From: JANNNX01 sp031398745 | Lineage (GTDB): Bacteria; Actinomycetota; Acidimicrobiia; Acidimicrobiales; CADCSY01 | Assembly (NCBI GenBank): GCA_031398745.1 | Contig: JANNNX010000009.1 | Span: 1-64,000 of the forward strand | Reading direction: 5' to 3' | DNA: 64,000 nucleotides | Shown here: positions 49,510 to 58,364 of the stretch, piece by piece | Position numbering within the stretch: position 1 is the stretch's first letter | Layout of the letters: every line of letters starts with the position of its first letter | Notes under the pieces: model-generated | What the model saw: the letters and a program-made list of their open reading frames with translations, nothing else | What the model was told of the DNA's origin: nothing | Databases searched by the model: none | Translations under genes and position numbers: made by a program

Positions 49510-49903
49510 GGGGAGCGACGCCGGCGTCGGCCTGATCGGCACGCTGGTCGGCGTCGTTGTCATCCTCAGCTTCTTGCTGCTCGCGGTCCAGGTCGTGCTC
49601 GGTCTCTACGAGACATCGATGGTCACTGCTGCGGGGTTCGACGCGGCCCGTCTGGTTGCCGGCTCAGCCGGTGGCGAGGCGAACGAGTCAGCGGCCGAGG
49701 ACCACGCCCGATCGCTTCTCGGGGCCCGGGGTGCGGCACTGCGGTTCGAGTGGGCCTACCGCGACACCGACTCGATTCCCGGGGTGGACGTGGTCGAGCT
49801 CCACCTGGTGGCGGCGCCCCGGCGGCCGCTGCTGCCACTCGTGCCCGACCAGCTCTTGGGCGTGGACCGGACCTTCGTCGTCCGAATCGAGCAGGTCCGG
49901 TGA
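49466..49903 (+). CDS. TadE-like pseudopilin
   Basis: A protein of about 145 residues or less. The hydrophobic pilin-like helix starts at VGLIGTLVGVVVILSFLLLAVQVVLGLY, followed by an extracellular alpha/beta part (ETSMVTAAGFDAARLVAG, FEWAYRDTDSIPGVDVVELHLV). The only standard start in frame is the ATG at 49466, which overlaps the pilin gene by 44 bases. A non-standard start just after the pilin stop (49509) is equally plausible. TadE-type minor pilins support pilus assembly. Confidence 0.68.
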   Translation: MPASGWRITSSRSAEGSDAGVGLIGTLVGVVVILSFLLLAVQVVLGLYETSMVTAAGFDAARLVAGSAGGEANESAAEDHARSLLGARGAALRFEWAYRDTDSIPGVDVVELHLVAAPRRPLLPLVPDQLLGVDRTFVVRIEQVR

Positions 49904-50394
49904 GCGGGTTCGTTCGCCGCCGGCTGTCCGACGAGCGGGGGGTGGTCGGGGGCTTCGAGGCCCTGCCGTTCGGCATCCTGGTGTTCGTCGTCGGGCTGTT
50001 GCTCCTGGTCGACGGCTGGGCGGTAGTCGACGCCAAGCTGGCGGTCTCGGCCGCGGCCCGGGAGGCGACGCGGACCTTCGTCGAGTCGGGCTCCGGCTCG
50101 ACCCAGGCAGCCGCAGCCGCGGGCGAAGCGGCCGCCCTCGATGCCGTTCTTGCCCAGCAGGCCCATCCCGGTGCGATCGAGGTTCGGTGGGAGGAGCCGG
50201 TGCGTCTCGAGCGCTGCGCGCCGGTGACGGCAGTGGTGCGCCAGCGGGTGGCTCTGGTGAACCTTCCCTGGATTGGCGGCATCGGACCCGGTGCGATCAC
50301 GGTCGAGGGACGCCACCGGGAGGTGGTGGACCCGTATCGCGACGGCGTGCCCGGCACCGAGGACGGCCTGGTCGAGAGCGGGCCGTGCGGATGA
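49900..50394 (+). CDS. TadE-family minor pilin
   Basis: A 164-residue protein with DERGVVGGFEALPFGILVFVVGLLLLVDGW at the N-terminus (leader, one transmembrane helix) and a TadE-like body (VDAKLAVSAAAREATRTFVESG) rich in alanine. It overlaps both neighbours by 4 bases, so it is translated as part of the pilus operon. It is classed as TadE by architecture; no catalytic residues are expected. Confidence 0.78.
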   Translation: MSGFVRRRLSDERGVVGGFEALPFGILVFVVGLLLLVDGWAVVDAKLAVSAAAREATRTFVESGSGSTQAAAAAGEAAALDAVLAQQAHPGAIEVRWEEPVRLERCAPVTAVVRQRVALVNLPWIGGIGPGAITVEGRHREVVDPYRDGVPGTEDGLVESGPCG

Positions 50395-50870
50395 CCTCGC
50401 CCTCTGGCGAATCCCGGCCGCTCGATGGCGAGCGGGCCAGCGTCCTGGCCCTGCTGCCGGCGGCGGTGCTGGTGTTCCTCGTCCTCGGGGCCCTCGCGTT
50501 CGATGTTGCAGTCGCCTTCCAGGGAGAGCGCCAGGTGGCCAACTTGGCCGCCGCGGCGGCCAACGACGCCGCCACCCGGGGTCTCGATCTCGACCGCTTC
50601 TATGCCGACGGATCGATCGTTCTCGATCCGTCGAATGTCGAGCAGATCGTGGGCGACGCGGTCGAGATCCAGCGATTGGGAGACGACGCCCTGGAGGACG
50701 TCGACGTCGTCGTGGCCCTGGGGGCCGAGGGCGCGTCGGTGACGGTCACCGTGTCGGCCCGGGTCCCCTACGTGTTCTCCAAGGCCCTACCCGGAGGCCC
50801 CGACAGTGTGACGGTGTCGGCGTCGAGCACGTTCGACGCCGTCGCCCCGGGCTTGCCGGATCCGCCCTGA
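50391..50870 (+). CDS. TadG-like pilus protein
   Basis: A 159-residue protein with a hydrophobic N-terminal helix (ASVLALLPAAVLVFLVLGALAFDVAVAF) and the QVANLAAAAANDAATRGLD repeat-like segment seen in TadG/DUF2134-type Tad proteins. It is shorter than classical TadG and has no VWA domain. It is the last gene of the overlapping pilus operon. Confidence 0.75.
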   Translation: MTSPSGESRPLDGERASVLALLPAAVLVFLVLGALAFDVAVAFQGERQVANLAAAAANDAATRGLDLDRFYADGSIVLDPSNVEQIVGDAVEIQRLGDDALEDVDVVVALGAEGASVTVTVSARVPYVFSKALPGGPDSVTVSASSTFDAVAPGLPDPP

Positions 50871-50879
50871 GGCGCCAAT

Positions 50880-51626
50880 ATGCATGAGATGACACGAAAG
50901 ACATGTGCTGTGGGCCGAGCCACCGGCTGGCTGACGCTGTTGACCCTGACCGGATCGGTCGCCTGGTTCACCGGTGAGCCGCTGCGGGTGCCCGGCGCGG
51001 GTCTGGCGAACTGGCTGGCGTGGATGGAGGCCCGTGGTCCCGACGGAGCCGCGCTCGACGTGGGTCGCGTGGCGGTGCTGGCCGTCGTCGCCTACCTGGT
51101 GGTGGTGACGCTGGCTGGAGGTGCCGCCCGAGCTCTCGGGCAGGTGTCGGTGACCGCCTGGCTCGACCGCTGGACGCTGCCGATGGTGCGTCGGGTGTTG
51201 GCCGGGGGGACGGCGGCGGCGATGGTGGCGACGTTGGCGGCGACGCCGGTCGCCAGCGCTGGCTCGCTACCGTCGTCCACGGGTGCTCGCCTGACGGTGG
51301 TGTCACCCAGCCCGCCGACCACACCGAGTGCGGCACCCGTGATGAGGGCGGGGACTGTGGTGGCGCCGACCGACCCCGGTCCGCAACCCTCAGTCACCAG
51401 CGAGGCGCCCGCCACCCCGGTCGAACGGGTGCTGGTGCCCGGCGACCACCTCTGGTCGGTGGCGGCCGAGGTGGTGGCCGGGCAGCTCGGCCGGTCGCCG
51501 AACGAGGGCGAGGTGGCCCGGTACTGGGCTCGCCTGGTGGCGGCCAATGTCGACCGGCTGGCCGACCCGGCCAATCCCGACCTGGTCTTCGCGGGCGACA
51601 CCGTGGTCCTGCCGCCGGCTGCCTGA
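50880..51626 (+). CDS. Membrane protein with C-terminal LysM-like domain
   Basis: A protein of about 248 residues with three hydrophobic segments (about 12-30, 62-82 and 108-128), a proline/serine/threonine-rich linker (about 130-175), and a C-terminal LysM-like domain (VLVPGDHLWSVAAEVV to DLVFAGDTVVLPPA). This would place a peptidoglycan-binding module outside the membrane next to the Tad machine. It starts 9 bases after the tadG-like gene; an ATG at 50889 is an alternative. A wall anchor for the pilus is a reasonable guess. Confidence 0.78.
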   Translation: MHEMTRKTCAVGRATGWLTLLTLTGSVAWFTGEPLRVPGAGLANWLAWMEARGPDGAALDVGRVAVLAVVAYLVVVTLAGGAARALGQVSVTAWLDRWTLPMVRRVLAGGTAAAMVATLAATPVASAGSLPSSTGARLTVVSPSPPTTPSAAPVMRAGTVVAPTDPGPQPSVTSEAPATPVERVLVPGDHLWSVAAEVVAGQLGRSPNEGEVARYWARLVAANVDRLADPANPDLVFAGDTVVLPPAA

Positions 51627-51671
51627 GCGACGTTCCGGCGACCTTCTGCGGGCCATCCTCGCAGGTCAGGG

Positions 51672-51685
51672 GGTTCCCAGGAACC
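51672..51685 (+). promoter_or_regulatory. Inverted repeat upstream of the glycosyltransferase gene
   Basis: GGTTCC-CA-GGAACC is a perfect 6-bp inverted repeat 56 bases before the GTG start at 51742. It may be an operator for the mannoside cluster; no promoter elements are certain here. Confidence 0.35.
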
Positions 51686-51741
51686 GCCATGTACGGGCGT
51701 GGCAGGCTTCTGGGTACTCGTGGTGCGAGAGGAGGTCCCCC

Positions 51742-52944
51742 GTGACTCTCGTGAGCACGTCTGCGCCGACCTCGGTGCACAACGGTCCCGTCCGCATCAC
51801 TCCCCGTCGCCCCCGGCTCTCGCTCGGCCTGGTGGGGACCTTCCCGCCGACCCAGTGCGGCATCGCCACCTTCACCGCTGCCCTGCACCGGACCCTGGCC
51901 GACCACGGTGGAGACCTCGGGGTCGTCGAGCTGGTCGACGGAGTCGGCCTGGTCCCGCGCTCGGCATCCGCCGGGGTCGTGCACCAATGGCGACACCACG
52001 ACCGGGGCTCGCTCACCGAGGCCATCGACGTCCTCGACCGCTTCGACGCCACCATCATCCAGCACGAGTACGGCATCTTCGGCGGTCGCGACGGCGACGA
52101 GGTGCTCGAGCTCGTCGATCGGACCGCCCGGCCGACCATCGTCGTGCTCCATACCGTGCTGCGCGACCCCTCACTCCGCCAGCGCAGCATCATCGAGCTC
52201 CTGGGGGAGCGGGCCGGCGCCCTGGTAGTGATGAGCGAGGCGGCTCGACGTCGGCTGCTCAGCCGCTACCGGGTGCCGCCGGGCGCCGTCTCGGTGATCC
52301 CCCACGGTGCGGCCGACAACCGCCGGCCCCTGCCCCCGCCCGGCGATCGCCCCGTGATCCTGACCTGGGGCCTGCTCGGCCCGGGCAAAGGCATCGAGTG
52401 GGTCATCGACGGCCTCGACGCGGTGCGCGGCCTCGACCCCGCCCCCCGCTACCTAGTGGCCGGCGAGACCCACCCCAAGGTCAAGGCCGCGCACGGCGAG
52501 ACCTACCGCCAGTCGCTGCTCGAGCGGGCTCAGGCCCGGGGGGTCGCCCACCTCGTGGAGTTCGACGACCGCTACCGCAGCGTGGCTCAGCTCAACGAGG
52601 TGGTGGCCCAGGCCAGCGTGGTCGTCCTGCCCTACGAGTCGACCGAGCAGATCACCTCCGGGGTGCTGGTCGACGCCCTGGCCTCGGGACGCCCGGTCGT
52701 CGCCACCGCCTTCCCCCATGCCCTCGAGGTGCTCGAAGGCGGGGCTGGGGTGATCGTGCCCCACGGCGACCCGGCCGCCCTCGGTCGCGCCCTGCGGGAT
52801 CTGCTGACCGACCGCGACCGCCTCGAGGCCATGGCCCAGAGAGCCACGTCCCAGGCGGTCGACCTGCTGTGGCCGGCCGTCGGCGAGCGGTACCTGGCGT
52901 TGGCCCACCAGCTGGTGGCCGACGACTTCGTCGCCACCGCATGA
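51742..52944 (+). CDS. Family 4 glycosyltransferase
   Basis: A 400-residue GT-B enzyme. The N-terminal domain shows LGLVGTFPPTQCGIATFTAAL, and the C-terminal nucleotide-sugar domain shows VILTWGLLGPGKGIEWVIDGL and the donor-binding VVLPYESTEQITSGVLVDALASGRPVVAT (the E-x7-E-type region). The strong site GGAGG 6 bases before GTG 51742 fixes the start. It overlaps the next gene by 4 bases and leads a cluster with two GH130 enzymes, so a mannose-containing acceptor is likely but not proven. Confidence 0.85.
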   Translation: MTLVSTSAPTSVHNGPVRITPRRPRLSLGLVGTFPPTQCGIATFTAALHRTLADHGGDLGVVELVDGVGLVPRSASAGVVHQWRHHDRGSLTEAIDVLDRFDATIIQHEYGIFGGRDGDEVLELVDRTARPTIVVLHTVLRDPSLRQRSIIELLGERAGALVVMSEAARRRLLSRYRVPPGAVSVIPHGAADNRRPLPPPGDRPVILTWGLLGPGKGIEWVIDGLDAVRGLDPAPRYLVAGETHPKVKAAHGETYRQSLLERAQARGVAHLVEFDDRYRSVAQLNEVVAQASVVVLPYESTEQITSGVLVDALASGRPVVATAFPHALEVLEGGAGVIVPHGDPAALGRALRDLLTDRDRLEAMAQRATSQAVDLLWPAVGERYLALAHQLVADDFVATA

Positions 52945-53984
52945 CCCTGGCGCCGCCGCTCGAGCACCTCTGGCGGCTGAGCGACGACACCGGCACCATC
53001 GAGCACGCCACCGGCGATGTGCCCCAGCTCGCCCACGGCTACTGCGTCGACGACGTCGCCCGGGTGTTGCTGGTGGCCGGCCGGGCGGCCCGCCTCGACG
53101 GCGATGCCGCCGACCCCCGCTGGCGGCGACTGGCCGAGGTCTCGCTGGCTTTCCTGCAGCACATGGCCCGGCCCGACGGGCGGTTCCACAACCGCCGGGC
53201 GGTCGGCGGGGAGATCACCGACGAGGTCGGGTCGAGCGACTGCTGGGGCCGGGCGGTGCACGCCCTGGGGGAGACCGCCACCGGGCCGTGGCCCGACCTG
53301 GCCGACGCGGCCCTGGGCGCCCTTCCCGCGGCCCTGGAGGTCCGCTCGTCGCACCCCCGCTCGATGGCCGAGGCCGCACTGGGCGCGGCCGCGCTGGTGG
53401 TGGCGGGCGACGAACGCGTGCAGTGGGCCGCCTGCGGGCTCCTCTCCGACGCCGTGCGCACCCTCCGCGCCCTCGGTCCGGCCGACGCCAGCGACGACGC
53501 CGAGTGGCCGTGGCCCGAGCCCCGGCTCAGCTGGGGCAATGCCCTCCTGCCCGACGCGTTGGTGGCGGCCGGCACCGCCCTCGATGACCGCGCCACCCGC
53601 GCCCGGGGCCTCGCCCAGCTCGGCTGGCTCGCCGACCAGGAGCACCACGACGGCCACCTGAGCGTCACCCCGGTGGGCGGCCGGGGGCCGGGCGACCCCC
53701 GACCCGGGTTCGACCAGCAGCCGATCGAGGTCGCCACCTTGGCCGACGCCGGCCTGCGGGCCTGGCTGACCACCGGCGACGAGCGGTGGCGGACGCTGGT
53801 CTTCGAGGCCCGAGCCTGGTTCGAGGGCGACAACGACGTCGGCGTGGCCATGGGCGACCCCGACACCGGCGCCGGCTTCGACGGCCTCGAGGTCGACGGC
53901 CGCAACGACAACCGGGGGGCCGAGTCGACGTTGGCCTACCTGGCCACCTCGATCGCGGCCGCCCGGGCTGCTCAGGATCGGTGA
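52941..53984 (+). CDS. Alpha/alpha-toroid carbohydrate-active protein of unknown activity
   Basis: A 347-residue, mostly helical protein with repeated helix pairs as in (alpha/alpha)6 glycosidases. Conserved-looking motifs are HATGDVPQLAHGYCVDDVARVLLVAGRA, DCWGRAVHALGETA and GFDGLEVDGRNDNRGAESTLAYLA, with several acidic residues placed for catalysis. It is translationally coupled to the GT4 gene and converges on a GH130 gene with a 13-base overlap. Proteins of this kind are commonly found beside GT4/GH130 genes; the reaction is unknown. Confidence 0.65.
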   Translation: MTLAPPLEHLWRLSDDTGTIEHATGDVPQLAHGYCVDDVARVLLVAGRAARLDGDAADPRWRRLAEVSLAFLQHMARPDGRFHNRRAVGGEITDEVGSSDCWGRAVHALGETATGPWPDLADAALGALPAALEVRSSHPRSMAEAALGAAALVVAGDERVQWAACGLLSDAVRTLRALGPADASDDAEWPWPEPRLSWGNALLPDALVAAGTALDDRATRARGLAQLGWLADQEHHDGHLSVTPVGGRGPGDPRPGFDQQPIEVATLADAGLRAWLTTGDERWRTLVFEARAWFEGDNDVGVAMGDPDTGAGFDGLEVDGRNDNRGAESTLAYLATSIAAARAAQDR

Positions 53985-54991
53985 GCGGCCACCTCGGGGT
54001 CGACGTCGGCCTGGCGCAGCAGCGCCGCCACCAGGCCCTCGCCATCGACCTCGGCCGCCCCGACGTAACGATCAGCGGCGCCGTAGACCAGGTAGACGCT
54101 GCCGTCGTCGCGCCAGTGAGCGCCCTGGACGAACACGACGTTGTCGACGTCCCCCCGGCGCTCCCACGGCAGCTCGGGCACCAGCAGCGGCTCGGGCAGT
54201 TGCGAGCGCACCCGGCCGGTGCTGCGGTCGTGCAGCGCGGCCCGCACCACGTAGCCGAACTCGGCCGTCCGCTCGTGGTACAGGTTCACGAAGCCGGCGG
54301 GAGTGTCGAGGAACGGCGCCCCGGCGCCGGTGCCGAGCCCACCCTCGCCCGGGCGCAGCACCACGTGGCGCTCGAGATCGGCCAGGTACGGGTCCCACTC
54401 GTCGTCGCCGGTCGCCACCAAGTGGTCGAGGTCATCGAAGGTGGCCAGGTGCATGTCGCGCCCGTAGAGCCGGTGGATCAACGCCAGCCGGCCGTCTTCG
54501 AGGTCGAAGAGCACGCCGTCCTTGTTGGGGACGTCGGTCGGTCCGACCAGGGCGCCGCTCTCGTGGTCGAGGTGGAACCGCCCGTCGGCGTAGGTGAGGA
54601 CGTGGAGCCCGAGCCGCCACGGCCGCCCGGTGTCGGGGGGGGCCAGGTGGGTGTAGGTCATCACCACCTGGCCGTCGCCGATCGTCTGCAGCCGGGGGTC
54701 CTCGAACGACCAGGCACCGTCTCGCCCTCCGGCCGCCAGCACCTGCTGGAAGCGGTACCGCAGCCCGTCACGCGAGGTGAACACCACGATGTCGGACACG
54801 TAGTCGACGAACCGGGGTCCGGTCGGGTCGGGGTTGCGCCGGTAGCCGTCGCGGATGCCCCGGGCGAAGAGGTGGTAGCGGCCGTCGTGGTGGAGGAGCC
54901 CGGCGTTGAAGATGGCGGCGTAGCCGGGGGCCGACTGGGGGCCCAGGATCGGCTCGTGGGAGAGCCGTCGGACGCGCAGGTGGGGAATCAC
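53972..54991 (-). CDS. GH130-family glycoside phosphorylase/hydrolase (first copy)
   Basis: A 339-residue five-bladed beta-propeller enzyme of the GH130 type, which mostly phosphorolyse beta-mannosides. Visible motifs are HEPILGP, YAAIFNAGLLHHDGRYHLFARG, WSFEDPRLQTIGDGQVVMTYTH and GDVDNVVFVQGA near the end. It diverges from a second GH130 gene across 41 bases. The GTG start is the most upstream that fits the family. Whether it acts on mannan storage, glycans of the wall or compatible solutes is not clear. Confidence 0.82.
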   Translation of the reverse strand: MIPHLRVRRLSHEPILGPQSAPGYAAIFNAGLLHHDGRYHLFARGIRDGYRRNPDPTGPRFVDYVSDIVVFTSRDGLRYRFQQVLAAGGRDGAWSFEDPRLQTIGDGQVVMTYTHLAPPDTGRPWRLGLHVLTYADGRFHLDHESGALVGPTDVPNKDGVLFDLEDGRLALIHRLYGRDMHLATFDDLDHLVATGDDEWDPYLADLERHVVLRPGEGGLGTGAGAPFLDTPAGFVNLYHERTAEFGYVVRAALHDRSTGRVRSQLPEPLLVPELPWERRGDVDNVVFVQGAHWRDDGSVYLVYGAADRYVGAAEVDGEGLVAALLRQADVDPEVAAHRS

Positions 54992-55032
54992 AGGCGTGTC
55001 ACTTTGTCATTCCACCGGTCGGCACGGGTTGC

Positions 55033-55986
55033 ATGGTGACAGTGTTCGACGACCGTGAGGTGTTCAGGCGTTTCGAGGGCAACCCGATCCTCGCGCCCAC
55101 CGATTGGCCCCACATGGTCAACGCCGCGTTCAACCCCGGCGCCACGACCCTCGACGGCGAGACCGTCCTGCTGGTCCGGGTCGAGGATCGCACCGGTCGC
55201 TCGCACTTCTGCCTGGCCCGCAGCGAAGACGGCTACACCGGCTGGCGGATCGATCGGGAGCACCAGCTGCTGGCCGACTACGGCAGCTACGAGGAGCGCT
55301 GGGGCATCGAGGACCCCCGCATCACCACCATCGGCGAGGACCACTACGTCGTCTACACCGGCTTCTCGGAGGGCGGACCGCTGGTCTGCCTGGCCCGGAC
55401 CCGTGACTTCGGCGACTACGAACGCCTCGGGGTGCTGATGCCGCCCGAGGACAAGGACGCCGCCCTCTTCCCGCGTCAGTTCGACGGGCGCTGGGCGCTG
55501 ATCCATCGACCGGTGCCCAACCAGGCATCGCGAGGCGTGCACATTTGGCTGTCCTGGAGCCCCGACCTGCGCAACTGGGGCGACCACACCGTCGTCGTCC
55601 GGGCCCGGGAGGGAGGCTGGTGGGATGCCGCCAAGGTCGGCCTGGGGCCGCCGCCGCTCGAGACCTCCGAGGGCTGGCTGCTCGCTTACCACGGGGTGCG
55701 GGTCACAGCGTCGGGATCGATCTACCGGGTCGGCCTGGCCCTGACCGCCCTCGAGGATCCCGGGCGGCTGTTGGCGCGCAGCGAGGAGTGGGTCTTCGGA
55801 CCCCAGGCCCCCTACGAGCGATCGGGCGACGTGCGGGACGTGGTGTTCCCGACCGGTTGGGTCCTGGGCGACGACGGCGACACGCTGCGCGTCTACTACG
55901 GCGCGGCTGACACCACGGTGTGCGTGGCCACGGCCAGCGTGGCCCGGCTCCTCGATCTGGTCCAACGCCATCCGGTCGACGGATGA
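55033..55986 (+). CDS. GH130-family glycoside phosphorylase/hydrolase (second copy)
   Basis: A 317-residue GH130 enzyme: NPILAPTDWPHMVNAAFNPGA, VLLVRVEDRTGRSHFCLARS, WGIEDPRITTIGEDHYVVYTGF and GDVRDVVFPTGW. The IEDPR segment carries the conserved acid. It is clearly distinct in sequence from the first copy, so the pair may act on different chain lengths. The ATG at 55033 is followed directly by GTG; either may be used. It diverges from the first copy. Confidence 0.85.
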   Translation: MVTVFDDREVFRRFEGNPILAPTDWPHMVNAAFNPGATTLDGETVLLVRVEDRTGRSHFCLARSEDGYTGWRIDREHQLLADYGSYEERWGIEDPRITTIGEDHYVVYTGFSEGGPLVCLARTRDFGDYERLGVLMPPEDKDAALFPRQFDGRWALIHRPVPNQASRGVHIWLSWSPDLRNWGDHTVVVRAREGGWWDAAKVGLGPPPLETSEGWLLAYHGVRVTASGSIYRVGLALTALEDPGRLLARSEEWVFGPQAPYERSGDVRDVVFPTGWVLGDDGDTLRVYYGAADTTVCVATASVARLLDLVQRHPVDG

Positions 55987-56059
55987 CCCTCCTCGCCGGC
56001 CGAGGCCCAGCTCAGCGCCGGGGTTGGTCGGGAGCAAGCGCGTAGGCCGAAAGGCCCCG

Positions 56060-56065
56060 TACACT
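56060..56065 (+). promoter_or_regulatory. -10 box of the SigB-like gene
   Basis: TACACT lies 55 bases before the GTG start. The leader contains a small hairpin CCCGC-AA-GCGGG (56074-56085). No -35 element is clear. Confidence 0.45.
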
Positions 56066-56120
56066 CGAAGCCTCCCGCAAGCGGGTCCGGTTGCCCCGTC
56101 GTCGACCAGAGGTGCACTGA

Positions 56121-57074
56121 GTGGCTTCGCAGAAGCAACGCCCCGAGCGGGCTGAAGAGGATCTCGTCCGGCTCTACCTGAGCGACATCGGCAAGCACGC
56201 GCTGCTGACCAAGGCCGACGAGGCCCGCCTGGCCCAGGCGATCGAGGAGGGCAAGTCGGCGCAGACCGAGATCGAGGCCGCCGAGCGCAAGGGTGAGCGC
56301 CTGCCGGTGGCCAAGCGCCGGGAGTTGCAGAAGAAGCTGCGGGAGGGCGAGGACGCCACCCAGACCTTCATCCAGGCCAACCTCCGCCTGGTGGTGTCGA
56401 TCGCCAAGAAGTACCAGGCGTCCGAGCTGCCGCTGCTCGACCTGGTCCAAGAGGGCAACCTCGGCCTCATCCACGCCGTTGAGAAGTTCGACTGGCGCAA
56501 GGGCTTCAAGTTCTCGACCTACGCGACCTGGTGGATCCGTCAGGCCATCACCCGGGGCATCGCCAACACCGGTCGCACCATCCGCCTCCCGGTCCACGCC
56601 GGCGACCAGCTGACCCGCCTGCGCAAGGCCCAGGCCAGCCTCGAGGTCAAGTTCGGGCGGCCCCCGACCATGGCCGAGCTGGCCGAGGAGCTCGACCTTC
56701 CGCTCGACAAGCTGGCCGAGATCTTCCGCTACGCGCGGGACACTCTCTCGCTGTCGGACCCCCTCCACGAGGAGGGCGACGCCGAGCTGGGCGACGTGGT
56801 TGCCGACCCCACCGCCATCTCGCCGTTCGAGGCCGCGGCCGACGCCCTGCTGCCCGAGCAGGTCAGCCGCCTACTGGCGCCGCTCGACGAGCGGGAGCGG
56901 ACGATCCTGCGTCTCCGCTACGGCCTCGACCGGGGCGAGGCTCGCACCCTCGAGGAGGTCGGTGAGACCTTCAACCTCACCCGTGAGCGGATCCGCCAGA
57001 TCGAGGCCCGGGCCATGTCGAAGCTCCGCCACCCGTCGGTCGACACCGGCGCCCGAGAGCTCCTGAACGTCTGA
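56121..57074 (+). CDS. RNA polymerase sigma factor, group 1/2 (SigB/RpoD-like)
   Basis: A 317-residue sigma-70 factor with complete regions 1.2 to 4.2: DLVRLYLSDIGKHALLTKADE, FIQANLRLVVSIAKKYQ, LLDLVQEGNLGLIHAVEKFDW, FSTYATWWIRQAITRGIAN, a normal region 3 and the region 4.2 helix FNLTRERIRQIEARAMSKLRHP. It lacks the acidic region 1.1 extension and is the length of mycobacterial SigB. It could be the principal sigma factor or a close paralogue. A NANNNT -10 sequence seen upstream of many genes here is what such a factor would read. Confidence 0.92.
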   Translation: MASQKQRPERAEEDLVRLYLSDIGKHALLTKADEARLAQAIEEGKSAQTEIEAAERKGERLPVAKRRELQKKLREGEDATQTFIQANLRLVVSIAKKYQASELPLLDLVQEGNLGLIHAVEKFDWRKGFKFSTYATWWIRQAITRGIANTGRTIRLPVHAGDQLTRLRKAQASLEVKFGRPPTMAELAEELDLPLDKLAEIFRYARDTLSLSDPLHEEGDAELGDVVADPTAISPFEAAADALLPEQVSRLLAPLDERERTILRLRYGLDRGEARTLEEVGETFNLTRERIRQIEARAMSKLRHPSVDTGARELLNV

Positions 57075-57112
57075 CCCGCCGTCGGGCACCCCGGTCGGGG
57101 TGCCCGCGGGTC
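57072..57112 (+). terminator. Long hairpin terminator after the SigB-like gene
   Basis: Inner arms GGGCACCCC (57084-57092) and GGGGTGCCC (57097-57105) with a GGTC loop, and outer arms GACCCGC (57072-57078) and GCGGGTC (57106-57112), make a long stable hairpin that begins at the stop codon. No U-tract follows, as usual in high-GC actinobacteria. Confidence 0.8.
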
Positions 57113-57146
57113 AAGCGATCCGCGGCCGGCGCCGACACTGCTCATG

Positions 57147-58364
57147 ATGTCGGCTCCGCGCTCCGTCGTGGTCGGGGCCCTGGCCGCGCTGGTGGCGGCC
57201 GTGCTGGTGCCGCTCGTCGCCTCGCCCGTGGGCGCCGCCACCAGCGGCACCCGGCCCATCCCGAACGAGGCCGCGGGCCCTCTCACCACCGACCTGGTGG
57301 GGGTGCAGGTCGGTGGCACCCGCTGGGTCCAGGCCTACGACGCCTGGGGGGACGCGGTCGACGAGGAGCGCCAGGCGGCGAGCGAGCAGGTGGCGGCCAC
57401 CGCCGAGGTCGCCGAGCTGACGTCGCTCACCGCCCAGTTGGCCGAAGTCCGGGCCGCCGCCGAGGCCGCCCGTCTCCAGGCCGATCTCGAGCTGGCGGCC
57501 GCCCGTCAGCGGCTGGCCCGGGTGGCCATCTCGGCCTTCGTCGAAGCCGGCACGACCTCGGAACTGCCCGACCTCGATCCCGACGATGTGTCCGACGACC
57601 AGCGCATCGTGGTGCTGGGCGAGACGGTCGCCGATCGATCCATCGGCCGGGTCGACGAGGCCACCGACGCCCGGGACCGGGCTGCCCGGGTCGAGCGGGA
57701 GGCGGCCGCCGAGCTGGTGACGGCGCAGCGTCGCTTCACCGAGGCCGTGGCCCGCGAGGAGCGGGCCGCCAGCGATCTGGCCCAGTGGACCGAGACGGTC
57801 GAGTCCCGGCGCTCGACCATGGCCGACGAGGTGATCTACGCCACCGTCGGGTCGTCCGACCTCGAGGTCATCGCGGTCGACGCCTATCGCAAGGCGGTGG
57901 CGACCGTGGGCTGCGGGATCTCCTGGACGGTCCTCGCAGGTCTCGGCCGGATCGAGTCGAAGCACGGCCACGCCGGCGGGGCCACGGTGGCACCGGACGG
58001 ATTGGTGTCGCCCCCGATCTACGGCGTCGCCCTCGACGGGACGGGCGGCAACATGGCCATCCCCGACACCGACGGTGGGGTGTACGACGGCGATGTCGAG
58101 CTCGACCGGGCCGTCGGCCCGATGCAGTTCATCCCCTCGACGTGGGCGCGTTGGGCGACCGACGGCAACGGCGATCGAGTCGCGAACCCTCAGAACCTCT
58201 ACGACGCCACCGCGGCTGCGTCTCGCTACGTGTGCGCCACCGCTCGAGGCGAGACCGAAGAGGAGCGGATCGCGGCCGCCATCTTCAGCTACAACCGCTC
58301 CGACGCCTACGTCGAGGCGGTGTTGGGCTGGTCGTCGAGCTACGCCGCTCTCGGCCTCCGCTAG
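57147..58364 (+). CDS. Secreted lytic transglycosylase (SLT/MltB-like) with coiled coil
   Basis: A protein of about 405 residues with an N-terminal signal peptide (residues 1-31, VVVGALAALVAAVLVPLVASPVGAATSG). A long charged coiled coil follows (about 65-220), then a C-terminal lysozyme-like domain with VLAGLGRIESKHGHAGG (catalytic Glu), DRAVGPMQFIPSTWARWATDGNGD and FSYNRSDAYVEAVLGW. It would cleave peptidoglycan glycan strands outside the cell. ATGs at 57144 and 57147 are possible; a GACACT box 7 bases before the second favours it. Confidence 0.87.
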   Translation: MSAPRSVVVGALAALVAAVLVPLVASPVGAATSGTRPIPNEAAGPLTTDLVGVQVGGTRWVQAYDAWGDAVDEERQAASEQVAATAEVAELTSLTAQLAEVRAAAEAARLQADLELAAARQRLARVAISAFVEAGTTSELPDLDPDDVSDDQRIVVLGETVADRSIGRVDEATDARDRAARVEREAAAELVTAQRRFTEAVAREERAASDLAQWTETVESRRSTMADEVIYATVGSSDLEVIAVDAYRKAVATVGCGISWTVLAGLGRIESKHGHAGGATVAPDGLVSPPIYGVALDGTGGNMAIPDTDGGVYDGDVELDRAVGPMQFIPSTWARWATDGNGDRVANPQNLYDATAAASRYVCATARGETEEERIAAAIFSYNRSDAYVEAVLGWSSSYAALGLR

